From assembly GCA_942493035.1 (NCBI GenBank), contig OW818666.1, positions 310,001 to 374,000 on the forward strand: a stretch of DNA of 64,000 bases, written 5' to 3'. The notes under the pieces are model-generated. The model was not told where the DNA came from and searched no databases. It worked only from the letters and a program-made list of their open reading frames with translations. The translations under genes were made by a program, and so were the position numbers. Shown piece by piece: positions 8,801 to 21,106 of the stretch; positions within the stretch are counted from its first letter, which is position 1; the number at the start of each line of letters is the position of its first letter. Source of the stretch: WRGT01 sp942493035 (lineage in GTDB: Bacteria > Spirochaetota > UBA4802 > UBA5550).

Positions 8801-10084
8801 ATGTATAGGTTATATATAACAGTACTTTTGTTTATATCCGCAGTCATTTTTTTTCCATTAGTATCATGCGGAGAGAAAGATGAGAGGCTCAGCCGTAAAG
8901 ACCGGCTACTGCAGAATAGAAGCAATAAAACAGTATTGGAGTCCGGAGTCACCATTGAAGATTTAGCTTATCATTGGGCACCCGTGCATTATCAGGATAT
9001 TAATCCTGTGGGCTCAGACAGGTCGCGTGTCGATTATATTACCCGCATAGATAGAGATCTTCCGGGACGTGAAGGTGGCGATTGGAATATTTCACGCAAC
9101 TGGAATCGCAGACTCCCTTTTCCTCTTCGTGCGTACGTTTACTACTCTGTCGTTGCATCGAAAACTCATTACTTTATCGGATACTATTTTTATCATCCGC
9201 TGCAGGGAGTTGTTTACAGATTCCCTGATGGGGTAGACTGCATATGCAGAAATTATATCCCCGGTACAAGTGAATGTGCCGATTCCGAAGATTGCAGAGT
9301 AAGGTACGTTAAAAAACGAAGCTGGAAAAACAACGATTTGGAAGGTGCTCTGCTGGTAATAAAAAAGAGCAGCAGTTTTGGAAAACTGGAAGCTGTATTT
9401 GTTCAATCTCATGGAAATATCGGAACATATTTTCCCGCAGGAAATTCCATTAAGATGAAATCGATAAGCGAAGGTGCAAACCTTGTAAATTTTTCCGATG
9501 AAGCAAAGATAAGCATGAATGACAATGTCAGTAGAATTATTACCGCAGCTCAGGAGGGCGGGCATGGCGTCGGCTGCTATCCTCAATGGTGGTATAAAAG
9601 CTATATAGTCGATCCGCGTACCGCAGGCGGAGGTGATCATATCAGGTATATTCCAAGCCGGACAAAAGCAGAAGAACCGGATTTCGAAAGTATTTATAAT
9701 AATTCCAATAAAGGAAGATATTCATACAGCAGGTATAAACTTATAAATGTTTTTGATCCGGATGGCGGATTCTGGATGCAGAGATACAATGAGGCTGTTT
9801 TTGTGCAGAAGGGTTATAATATTACGTTTAAAGGTTCTCATGGTGATCCTCCCTGGCTGTGGCATGGCACAGGAGATAATGTAAAATCAAGGTTGTCCGG
9901 CGAGGAGATAAAACTTGTTTCAGGATCAGGGCATCCCTTTACTCATAATCCCGCAAATCTATGCCGTGTATATTTATCTGTGTATGATGGTCCGTCCAAT
10001 AAAAAAATTGATTCACGGGAATATTTTTCAGATATATATGATTGGAATCAGTTTATTAATGATCCTCTTCCGGTTGTTAAATAA
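8801..10084 (+). CDS. Hypothetical lipoprotein
   Basis: The 427-residue protein begins with a lipoprotein signal: a hydrophobic stretch and lipobox LVSC (Cys at about 23). The mature part is aromatic-rich, with recognisable blocks YHWAPVHYQD, YFIGYYFYHPLQ, NNDLEGALLVI and GGDHIRYIPS. The pattern of a YxxGYYFYHP block followed by an acidic 'DLEG' block faintly recalls Vps62-like proteins, but I would not assign the family. Cell-surface or periplasmic location is the only firm inference. It stands alone, 130 bases after the DUF115 gene, and is followed by a convergent terminator. Confidence 0.6.
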   Translation: MYRLYITVLLFISAVIFFPLVSCGEKDERLSRKDRLLQNRSNKTVLESGVTIEDLAYHWAPVHYQDINPVGSDRSRVDYITRIDRDLPGREGGDWNISRNWNRRLPFPLRAYVYYSVVASKTHYFIGYYFYHPLQGVVYRFPDGVDCICRNYIPGTSECADSEDCRVRYVKKRSWKNNDLEGALLVIKKSSSFGKLEAVFVQSHGNIGTYFPAGNSIKMKSISEGANLVNFSDEAKISMNDNVSRIITAAQEGGHGVGCYPQWWYKSYIVDPRTAGGGDHIRYIPSRTKAEEPDFESIYNNSNKGRYSYSRYKLINVFDPDGGFWMQRYNEAVFVQKGYNITFKGSHGDPPWLWHGTGDNVKSRLSGEEIKLVSGSGHPFTHNPANLCRVYLSVYDGPSNKKIDSREYFSDIYDWNQFINDPLPVVK

Positions 10085-10207
10085 CGAACTGCAGATTTTT
10101 GTTTAAGATTTTTTTATTATTCAGCTATAGAAAAGCTATGTGGAAACCTGATATAATATTCCTCCCACCGTTCGGCGGGGTGGTGTATATATTTTAGATA
10201 GAGTTAA

Positions 10208-10255
10208 CGGATTTTACCGGAAGCATGATTATCAAATAATTTCCGGTAAAATCCG
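10208..10255. terminator. Bidirectional terminator-like hairpin between convergent genes
   Basis: CGGATTTTACCGGAA at 10208-10222 pairs perfectly with 10241-10255, giving a 15-bp stem. It lies between the 3' ends of the lipoprotein gene (plus strand) and thrC (minus strand), where a shared terminator is expected. No long T-run follows on either side. Confidence 0.6.
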
Positions 10256-10268
10256 TGTAGTAAATAAA

Positions 10269-11609
10269 TTATTTTAACCTCTCTGCAAGTTCCTTTTCCA
10301 GAACTTCACGAACCAGGCCTGCATCAGGTTTTACATTGATCGGCATATTCGCATGAATTGATTTTACCCCTTCAAGGGTTTTCTCATGGTATCCCACTTT
10401 AAATTCTGAGAACTTCAGTCCGTGAGCAGTGGACACGATGATTACCCGATCTGTTTTTGAAATTTTCTGTTTAGCCAGGAGTTTAATCAGTACAGCCAGT
10501 GCAACTCCTGTGTGCGGGCAGCTGTACATTCCGGTCCTGTCAGCAAGTGCGGCTGCTTCAGCAAGTTCCTCTTCGCTTGCCTGTTCTACTATACCATTGA
10601 AGTTTTTCAATGTTTTGATTGCTTTCTGAACAGATACGGGATCACCAATCTGAATTGCAGATGCCAGGGTCTTTTTCGGTGTAATGGGATTGAATTCACT
10701 GAAATTTTTCTCGTAAGAGAGATAGAGAGGATTGGCATTCTCGGCCTGAGCCAGAACAAGTTGAGGTTTTTTATTTATCAGTCCAAGTTCGAACATCATT
10801 TCAAATCCGTTTCCAAGAGCTGAAACATTACCAAGATTTCCTCCGGGAATAATTACAACATCAGGAACCTCCCAGTCAAACTGCTGTGTCATTTCAACAG
10901 ATATTGTTTTTTGACCCTCAATCCGCAGAGAGTTCATGGAATTTGCAAGGTATATACTGTTATCTTTTGTTATATCCTGAACAATTTTCATGCATCCGTC
11001 AAAGTCTGTATCCAGTGATATAACAATCGAGTTATTCGACATCGGCTGAACAAGCTGTGCTGTGGAAATTTTATTTTTCGGAAGGAACACAATTGAAGGG
11101 ATCCCCGCGTAAGCAGCATAAGCGGCTAGAGCGGCGGATGTATCACCCGTAGAGGCGCAGGCAACAGCCTTAATCGGCTTACCTCTGTTAATCATGTCAT
11201 TTACCATTGAAACAAGAACTGTCATTCCCAGATCTTTGAAAGAGCCGGTGTGACTGTTACCGCACATTTTGACCCAAAGGTCGTTCATTCCAAACATCTT
11301 TCCGAACCTTTTAGCCCAGAACATGTTTGTATTCCCTTCATACATTGAAACAATATTATCATTGCTTATCTGCGGAACGACCCACTCTTTTTTGCTCCAT
11401 ACACCGCTGCCGTAAGGCCATTTGTTGGTCCCGGTTCTTCCATTAAAAAGGTTTTTCCATTCAGCGGCGGATGTTTCTCTCAATTTATCCATGTCATGAT
11501 GGACCTCCAGAAGGTTTCCGCATTTTTTACATTTATATACTATCTCGTCAAGAGGGTATCTCTCGTCACAACCGGCGATACATCTGAATTCCGCTTTATA
11601 TCCCGACAT
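10269..11609 (-). CDS. thrC: Threonine synthase
   Basis: PLP-dependent enzyme converting O-phosphohomoserine to threonine, the last step of threonine synthesis. The N-terminus has a zinc-ribbon-like set of four cysteines (Cys10, Cys14, Cys27, Cys30). The PLP lysine is Lys125 in NSHTGSFKDLGM, and the glycine-rich phosphate loop is IIPGGNLGN. The length (446 residues) suits the class with the N-terminal ribbon. The ATG at 11609 follows TTAGGAGATAATTGT, a good ribosome site. It lies 11 bases downstream of hom on the same strand, so the two form a threonine operon. Confidence 0.93.
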   Translation of the reverse strand: MSGYKAEFRCIAGCDERYPLDEIVYKCKKCGNLLEVHHDMDKLRETSAAEWKNLFNGRTGTNKWPYGSGVWSKKEWVVPQISNDNIVSMYEGNTNMFWAKRFGKMFGMNDLWVKMCGNSHTGSFKDLGMTVLVSMVNDMINRGKPIKAVACASTGDTSAALAAYAAYAGIPSIVFLPKNKISTAQLVQPMSNNSIVISLDTDFDGCMKIVQDITKDNSIYLANSMNSLRIEGQKTISVEMTQQFDWEVPDVVIIPGGNLGNVSALGNGFEMMFELGLINKKPQLVLAQAENANPLYLSYEKNFSEFNPITPKKTLASAIQIGDPVSVQKAIKTLKNFNGIVEQASEEELAEAAALADRTGMYSCPHTGVALAVLIKLLAKQKISKTDRVIIVSTAHGLKFSEFKVGYHEKTLEGVKSIHANMPINVKPDAGLVREVLEKELAERLK

Positions 11610-11620
11610 ACAATTATCTC

Positions 11621-12895
11621 CTAATTTTTAAAATCTTCAACACGAATAAGAATTACTTTTTCTTTGATAAATGTGAATTTTTCGATCTCTTCTATACATT
11701 TGAGCATATTGTTTTCCACAGATTCATGAGTCACAATGATTAGAGGCACAAATCCCTCGTTAACCTCTTTCTGCATGACAGATGCAATTGAAATATTATG
11801 TACACCCAGAACTCCGGATATCTGAGAGAGTATTCCGGGGCTATCTTCAGTCTGGAGTCTCAGGTAGTATCTGGAAACCCTCTCCTCGGGCGACATGAGC
11901 TCAGCCTGTCCGGTAAGCTTCCCGTGATACTCATTCCTGCCTGAGAGCTGAACTATATCACTTACAATTGCCGAAGCCGTGGGGAGACTTCCTGCACCTC
12001 TGCCGTTGAGCATAATTGCTCCCGTCATATCCCCTTCAAACATTATGGAGTTAAACTCATTCCTCACAGATGCAAGAGGGTGGTCCTTTGGAATCATCGT
12101 CGGGTGAACCCTTATATCCAGAGCGTTGTTTTTGAACTTCGCAATGCCTAAAAGTTTTATAATATACCCCATATCTTTTGCGTGAGCAATATCAAAGGGG
12201 CTGATGCTTGAAATCCCTTCAATTGGAACAGTCTTGAAATCAATTGATTTACCATAAGAAAGCATGGCCAGAATGGAAATTTTGTGTCCGGCATCATACC
12301 CTTCAACATCAAAAGTCGGGTCAGTCTCTGCAAATCCTTTCTTCTGCGCGTCTTTAAGAGCTTCTTTGAAAGAGATCCCGTCATCTTCCATTCGTGTAAG
12401 TATATAGTTAGTAGTTCCGTTCAATATTCCGACAATAGACTTTATATTATTCCCTACCATGCCTTTCTGTAATGTAAGTATACATGGAATTCCGCCGCCT
12501 ACTGCAGCTTCGAACCCGATTGAATTACCTGTCTCAACAATTGTCTGAAGAATTTCTGCACCATCTTCGGCCAAGAGTTTCTTATTTGCTGTGACGACGT
12601 TTTTACCTTTCCGTAGAGATTCGATAATAATCTCCCGTGCAGGGCTGATCCCGCCGATTACCTCAACAACAATATCAATTTCCGTATCGCCGGTTATATC
12701 GCTCCATTTTTCTGTAACCGCAGCACCTGTTATTCTCTCTTTAATTTCAGATGCTTTCAGGTCGCATACAGTTTTAACCCGAATGTCAATTCCCGATCGC
12801 TGAGAAATGGTTTCAGCATTATTTTTAATCAGTTGATAAACACCTTCTCCAACAGTGCCGAAACCGACAATTCCGATATTTATAATTTTCTTCAT
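11621..12895 (-). CDS. hom: Homoserine dehydrogenase with ACT domain
   Basis: Reduces aspartate semialdehyde to homoserine at the branch to threonine and methionine. The N-terminal NAD(P) loop is IGIVGFGTVGEG (about 7-18). The catalytic region contains NVVTANKKLLA and the substrate-binding GGGIPCI and GILNGTTNYILTRM blocks. The C-terminal about 80 residues form an ACT domain (YYLRLQTEDSPGILSQISGVL), usually the site of threonine feedback. The length (424 residues) is typical of the monofunctional enzyme. The 200 bases upstream hold its promoter region; I could not recognise an attenuator. Confidence 0.95.
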   Translation of the reverse strand: MKKIINIGIVGFGTVGEGVYQLIKNNAETISQRSGIDIRVKTVCDLKASEIKERITGAAVTEKWSDITGDTEIDIVVEVIGGISPAREIIIESLRKGKNVVTANKKLLAEDGAEILQTIVETGNSIGFEAAVGGGIPCILTLQKGMVGNNIKSIVGILNGTTNYILTRMEDDGISFKEALKDAQKKGFAETDPTFDVEGYDAGHKISILAMLSYGKSIDFKTVPIEGISSISPFDIAHAKDMGYIIKLLGIAKFKNNALDIRVHPTMIPKDHPLASVRNEFNSIMFEGDMTGAIMLNGRGAGSLPTASAIVSDIVQLSGRNEYHGKLTGQAELMSPEERVSRYYLRLQTEDSPGILSQISGVLGVHNISIASVMQKEVNEGFVPLIIVTHESVENNMLKCIEEIEKFTFIKEKVILIRVEDFKN

Positions 12896-13095
12896 AAGCT
12901 AACCTCTTAATTTTTCCGGAGGAGTGAATTGTTTCCGGATTCTGCGGAAAAAATCTCTCCGCGAATATTGTGTAACAGTTTTGTCGAGTTTGAATCTATT
13001 ACATCCTGTTTAAATTCACTTGAGTGTAAAAAAGGATGCACAAATATAAGAGAAAAAAATGTTGAAATGTGTCAATAAATGTTTTGTTGTTTTTA

Positions 13096-13596
13096 CTATC
13101 TGAATTTTTTTTGAAATATTTCTCCTGCTTTCGCGCCTCCGAAGGCTACCGACATTATAATTGCTATGCGGATTATAATGAGGGATGTAAAACTTCCAGC
13201 CATTACAATCAGAATTATCTGCGAGATCACTATTTCAGCAGCTGCACCCAGTACAGGTTCTTTAATGGTGATTCCGGGAGATAAATAGGATGAGTAAAGT
13301 GATCCGAAGAAAATACCGGTAATTGAACCAATTGATGATACAACAATACCTGTTTCGAGTTCCATAAACTCTGCACCGCTTATATAGATGTATAACTGCC
13401 CTGCAATTGTCGCAAAGATGTATTCGAATATTAAAATTGCAATCAAAGAGAATATAACCCATCGCAAGCTGATTTTTATTCTCTTTTTTGATAATTTTTT
13501 CTGGAACATGATACTTGAACCGCAGTTGCTGCAGTATCTGGTTTCTGCTTCAAGATCTGAACCGCATTTCATACATTGTAATTTTATTTCATTCAT
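13096..13596 (-). CDS. Zinc-ribbon membrane protein
   Basis: The 166-residue protein opens with a double-CxxC zinc ribbon (CMKCGSDLEAETRYCSNCGSS). A basic stretch and four hydrophobic segments follow (about 46-66, 80-100, 108-140 and 140-158), suggesting a polytopic membrane protein. No enzymatic motif is seen. Such zinc-ribbon membrane proteins are common and poorly characterised. Its start overlaps the end of the upstream nitrilase-family gene by 8 bases, so the two are translationally linked and probably co-expressed. Confidence 0.65.
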   Translation of the reverse strand: MNEIKLQCMKCGSDLEAETRYCSNCGSSIMFQKKLSKKRIKISLRWVIFSLIAILIFEYIFATIAGQLYIYISGAEFMELETGIVVSSIGSITGIFFGSLYSSYLSPGITIKEPVLGAAAEIVISQIILIVMAGSFTSLIIIRIAIIMSVAFGGAKAGEIFQKKFR

Positions 13597-14314
13597 TGAT
13601 CGAAATCTCTCTTTTAATTATAAGTTGTGTATGTTCCTCTTCTGGCTTTACTCTATATAAAACTTCATTTTTGTCCGCCATAAGGCTTCTCGCCTGTAAA
13701 AAAGTTTTGTACTCGGATCTAACCCCGCAAACTTTGACAATTACTGAATCTGCAATTCCGGCACCTCTGACATAGATGTCTTTGTCTCTTTTGTATTTTT
13801 CTTCTACCGGTTCATCCTGTTTTATAAGAGAAAATGTTGGTGAAAAAATTATTTTAGCATTATGTTCTTTCATAAAAATAAAACTTTCATCATGAAAAAC
13901 GTCAGCACAGATCAGTACTCCAAAATTAAAACCATAGGCGTTGAATATTTTGAGATTTTCACCAGGAGTAATTTTGCCGACTTCAGCGAAGAAAAGATTT
14001 TTTTTTCTATATGATCCTAATTCATTCCCGTTCTGATAAACATATGTGGTATTATACATTACCCCATCAGCAAGTTCCGGCATAGTTCCGCCGATAATTA
14101 CCGCATTGAGTTCCTTTGATAAAAGTTTTATCCGTTTAATCTGCATATTCTGATTGTGGATACTCTGTCCGTGATTGCCCAGCCGCTGGTTGACAAAAAA
14201 GTATTCAGGAAAACAGACAAAGTGAGGTGCGAATTTTTTCATCTCGTTTATATCAGTTCTGGTGATAGGAATTCCCAGCGATTTCTGATACATTATGATT
14301 TTAATTTGTTTCAT
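13589..14314 (-). CDS. Carbon-nitrogen hydrolase (nitrilase superfamily)
   Basis: The 241-residue enzyme has the nitrilase-superfamily triad: Glu37 in CFPEYFF, Lys104/105 in SYRKKNLF and nucleophile Cys136 in GVLICADVFHDE. The superfamily hydrolyses nitrile or amide C-N bonds; the substrate here cannot be told. It lacks membrane segments, unlike lnt elsewhere in this window. It is the first gene of a two-gene minus-strand unit with the zinc-ribbon membrane protein. Confidence 0.8.
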   Translation of the reverse strand: MKQIKIIMYQKSLGIPITRTDINEMKKFAPHFVCFPEYFFVNQRLGNHGQSIHNQNMQIKRIKLLSKELNAVIIGGTMPELADGVMYNTTYVYQNGNELGSYRKKNLFFAEVGKITPGENLKIFNAYGFNFGVLICADVFHDESFIFMKEHNAKIIFSPTFSLIKQDEPVEEKYKRDKDIYVRGAGIADSVIVKVCGVRSEYKTFLQARSLMADKNEVLYRVKPEEEHTQLIIKREISINE

Positions 14315-14574
14315 CTCTATTCCCTGTAAAATCCTGCAGTTAGTTAAAGAAAAGATTCCTGTTTACCGGAATTAATTATACTACAAAAACGTATATTTTG
14401 ATTAATTACAGTATAAAAATATTTATCAAAATGATACGTCAAGGAGTAATTTGGACTTATCAAAGAAGCGGATGTAAAAAAAAAAATTCCGGGTAAAAAA
14501 TTTTTTTATCTTTAGCCACATTGTGTCGTTTATATAGTATATATATAAATTAAAATTTATAGGGGGTGCTGTAT

Positions 14575-15105
14575 TTGAAAAAAACCGTCGATTCATTTGA
14601 TTCATTTTTCAACGAAATTTATTCACAAAATTATCAGTTTCTTGTTAAGTATCTGTATTTGCTTGTGAATGATCTTAATCTTGCAGAGGATTTTTCTCAT
14701 GATATTTTTTTGAGAATTTTTAAATCCAGAAATACCGGGTTAACCGGTGTCAATTTACGGAACTATCTGAAAAAAGCTGCAAAAAACATTGCCATAGATC
14801 ACTTTAGGCAGTCTGCGAGAGAGGAGGCTAAACACAAAAAAATAATCCCTGAATTGAAGGAGCTTGATGAGTCTTTTTATTTAAATATTGAGAATTTTGT
14901 AATAGAGGGGGAGGTTCTGTCTACGGTGAATGATGTTCTTGATGAATTTTCACAAAAGAACAGAAAAATTTTTGTTTCCAGAGTTATTGAAAATAAGACA
15001 AGGCGGCAGGTGTCCCGGGAGGAGAAGATCTCTTCGTATGATATAAAGAAAATTGAGGATGCAATTCTATTTAAATTGAGAAAAAAATTGAAACAATATC
15101 TTTAA
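14575..15105 (+). CDS. ECF-type sigma-70-like factor
   Basis: The product (about 176 residues) resembles region 2 and region 4 of ECF sigma factors. Region 2 has FNEIYSQNYQFLVKYLYLLVNDLNLAEDFSHDIFLRIFK and LKKAAKNIAIDHFRQ. Region 4 is less canonical (FVSRVIENKTRRQVSREEKIS). Such factors direct RNA polymerase to a small regulon. I chose the TTG at 14575 because AGGGGGTG (14561-14568) is then about 7 bases away; the alternative GTG at 14566 sits inside that ribosome site. No anti-sigma gene is adjacent. A hairpin at 15136 follows. Confidence 0.75.
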   Translation: MKKTVDSFDSFFNEIYSQNYQFLVKYLYLLVNDLNLAEDFSHDIFLRIFKSRNTGLTGVNLRNYLKKAAKNIAIDHFRQSAREEAKHKKIIPELKELDESFYLNIENFVIEGEVLSTVNDVLDEFSQKNRKIFVSRVIENKTRRQVSREEKISSYDIKKIEDAILFKLRKKLKQYL

Positions 15106-15135
15106 ATGGTGAAATAAATATGTACTATTCAAATT

Positions 15136-15166
15136 GAAGCCCGATCCGGTTACTGGATCGGGCTTC
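15136..15166 (+). terminator. Hairpin after the sigma-factor gene
   Basis: GAAGCCCGATCC (15136-15147) and GGATCGGGCTTC (15155-15166) form a perfect 12-bp stem with a 7-base loop, 31 bases after the stop codon at 15105. The following T-run is short, so termination may be modest. Confidence 0.7.
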
Positions 15167-15311
15167 TTAGTGTTTAAGCAGTATTCGAATTTGAAAATCA
15201 GAGAGTGCTCCTCAAGGTGGTTTTTTATCAGGCAGAAATTAATAAGTAATAAGCAACAGGATCTGTCACGACAATCTGAGTTGTAAAATAATAAAGGCAG
15301 GTTTTTGTAGT

Positions 15312-15445
15312 TCATGCTTTAACTGAACCGGGGCCTGTGTTCCGGTTAGAAATAATCGCGTTAGTTCGGGCGATAGCTTCTCCATAAGCAAGCATGTCAC
15401 TAGCGGATCCGGAAACGGGATTTCCAGGACCAGTCGGAAGTTATT
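15312..15445 (-). pseudogene. Possible remnant of a coding region
   Basis: Read on the minus strand, one frame is open for about 42 codons to a TGA (15312-15314) and gives protein-like text, including SASDMLAYGEAIARTNAI. An in-frame TAA stops it upstream and there is no ribosome site. It could be the decayed 3' end of a lost gene. I do not recognise the family and it may be chance. Confidence 0.25.
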
Positions 15446-15562
15446 GCAAAAGTTTAATATTGCTAAATCTGAAGTTTATAAAGAAGAAGTTGAGATTTTT
15501 AATATAAATATTTTTATTTTCAAACATTTGGCACGATTTTTTTACACTCAAATAAAATTCCG

Positions 15563-15592
15563 TTGACAGAAGTATGGCATAAAAACTATGGT
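15563..15592 (+). promoter_or_regulatory. rrnA promoter P1
   Basis: TTGACA (15563-15568) and TATGGT (15587-15592) are separated by 18 bases. The same sequence precedes the second rRNA operon. Sequence shared by the two operons begins just upstream, at about 15509. Confidence 0.7.
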
Positions 15593-15699
15593 CATATTCG
15601 TTGAGCAGGGGAAGTTGTTCAGCGCAGAGTACCGGAAGAGAGATAAGTTAAATTTTTTTGTAGGACTTGAAAAAATTTTACAGAAACTTAACAAAAGGC

Positions 15700-15728
15700 T
15701 TGACGGGAAAAGGATGGTTGCATAATTT
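15700..15728 (+). promoter_or_regulatory. rrnA promoter P2
   Basis: TTGACG (15700-15705) and TAATTT (15723-15728) are separated by 17 bases, and both are conserved before the second operon. Transcription would begin near 15735, exactly where the leader hairpins start. Confidence 0.65.
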
Positions 15729-15736
15729 GAAATCAA

Positions 15737-15844
15737 GTTGAGTGAATAACTCGACGGAGTAAGAATCTGAAAACTGCTAAGCGATTAGCAAAGTGTCGGA
15801 ATCTCCAGATACTTCGAAAGAGGTGTGAGTTGGAGATTTTTTTT
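15737..15844 (+). promoter_or_regulatory. Structured rRNA leader ending in a terminator-like hairpin
   Basis: Three hairpins follow P2: 15737-15754 (GTTGAGT with AACTCGAC), 15775-15790 (TGCTAA/TTAGCA) and 15800-15838 (AATCTCCA/TGGAGATT). The third runs straight into T8 (15837-15844), like an intrinsic terminator, before the 16S gene. Both operons keep it. It could be an attenuator, or produce a leader RNA of about 110 nt, with read-through favoured by boxA antitermination. Confidence 0.6.
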
Positions 15845-15866
15845 GCTTATTTTGAACCATCGGGTT

Positions 15867-15880
15867 TGCTCTTTGAAAAC
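15867..15880 (+). promoter_or_regulatory. boxA antitermination site
   Basis: TGCTCTTTGAAAAC closely matches the bacterial rRNA boxA consensus (TGCTCTTTAACA), the binding site of NusB/S10. It lies downstream of the leader hairpin and about 85 bases before 16S. Confidence 0.75.
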
Positions 15881-15891
15881 TGAGTAGTATT
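15876..15891 (+). other. 5' half of the 16S precursor processing stem
   Basis: AAAACTGAGTAGTATT is exactly complementary to AATACTACTCAGTTTT at 17542-17557 beyond the 16S 3' end. The 16-bp duplex would bracket 16S rRNA and is the expected RNase III target. The second operon has the same arrangement. Confidence 0.75.
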
Positions 15892-15964
15892 AGATAAAAA
15901 AGAAGCAGTAAAATGCTAAAGACGTTTTGTTTTGTGATGAAACTTATTTAAAATGATTATAAAT

Positions 15965-17514
<1,550 letters not shown>

Positions 17515-17605
17515 ATAAGGATAGAAGTAAAAAATAATCTAAATACTACTCAGTTTTGAAATAGTGAACCCCGAGAGGGCCTTTATCTTATTTCGATAGG
17601 AAACA

Positions 17606-17679
17606 GGGCCTGTAGCTCAGATGGTTAGAGCGAACGACTGATAATCGTTAGGTAGGTGGTTCGACTCCACTCAGGCCCA
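17606..17679 (+). tRNA. tRNA-Ile (GAU), rrnA spacer
   Basis: A 74-nt cloverleaf with acceptor GGGCCTG/CAGGCCC, D arm AGCTCAGATGGTTAGAGC, anticodon loop CTGATAA (anticodon GAU) and T arm GGTTCGACTCC. It lies in the 16S-23S spacer as usual. CCA is not encoded. Confidence 0.97.
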
Positions 17680-17704
17680 AAACGATATTTTGTTTAAATA
17701 TCTT

Positions 17705-17777
17705 GGGGGTGTAGCTCAGCTGGGAGAGCATCTGCCTTGCACGCAGAGGGTCATCGGTTCGATCCCGTTCACCTCCA
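17705..17777 (+). tRNA. tRNA-Ala (UGC), rrnA spacer
   Basis: A 73-nt cloverleaf with acceptor GGGGGTG/CACCTCC, anticodon loop CTTGCAC (anticodon UGC) and T arm CGGTTCGATCCCG. CCA is not encoded. It lies 25 bases after tRNA-Ile. Confidence 0.97.
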
Positions 17778-17797
17778 AATCAAATGCCGTTTAAAAA

Positions 17798-17838
17798 CCC
17801 TATTTAAGTAGAAATTAAAAATTTATACTTAAATAGGG
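17798..17838 (+). other. Spacer hairpin between tRNA-Ala and 23S
   Basis: CCCTATTTAAGTA pairs perfectly with TACTTAAATAGGG over 13 bp. It lies 20 bases after tRNA-Ala and is probably a processing structure. It is repeated in the second operon. Confidence 0.6.
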
Positions 17839-17950
17839 CCTTTAACCGGCCCGGATCTTTTAAAACGGTTAAGTCTTAAAAAAAAATGATAGTCTCATTT
17901 TTACTTAACAATACAATGTAATCGAGTATCAAAAAATTGATCGAGCGATT

Positions 17951-17978
17951 CCTCTATCGGTACGTTTACCGATAGAGG
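17951..17978 (+). other. Hairpin immediately before 23S
   Basis: CCTCTATCGGTA pairs perfectly with TACCGATAGAGG (12 bp, CGTT loop), ending 12 bases before 23S. It is probably a precursor-processing site and is identical in the second operon. Confidence 0.6.
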
Positions 17979-17990
17979 GAAAAATAATAT

Positions 17991-20998
<3,008 letters not shown>

Positions 20999-21004
20999 TA
21001 TTAT

Positions 21005-21039
21005 AAAAAACCCGAAGGGAGAATCCCTTCGGGTTTTTT
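21005..21039 (+). terminator. rrnA terminator
   Basis: AAAAAACCCGAAGGGA pairs with TCCCTTCGGGTTTTTT over 16 bp around a GAA loop, giving a strong intrinsic terminator with T6. Identical copies follow the other two 23S sequences in this window. Confidence 0.95.
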
Positions 21040-21106
21040 CATGCTCTTTTTTTATCCTCATTCAGTATAAATCGTAACGTAAGCGTAAAAACAACAGCAT
21101 CTCATG

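Noticed and set aside
9092..9640. 182-codon minus-strand frame inside the lipoprotein gene
   Set aside because: It is antisense to a gene with a clear signal peptide and has no ribosome site or family resemblance.
15067..15315. 82-codon minus-strand frame between the sigma gene and rrnA
   Set aside because: It is antisense to the sigma-gene end and covers the hairpin at 15136; composition is not protein-like.
20999..21078. 5S rRNA after 23S
   Set aside because: Only a terminator and the IS66 target site are present; there is no space for about 115 nt of 5S before the terminator.
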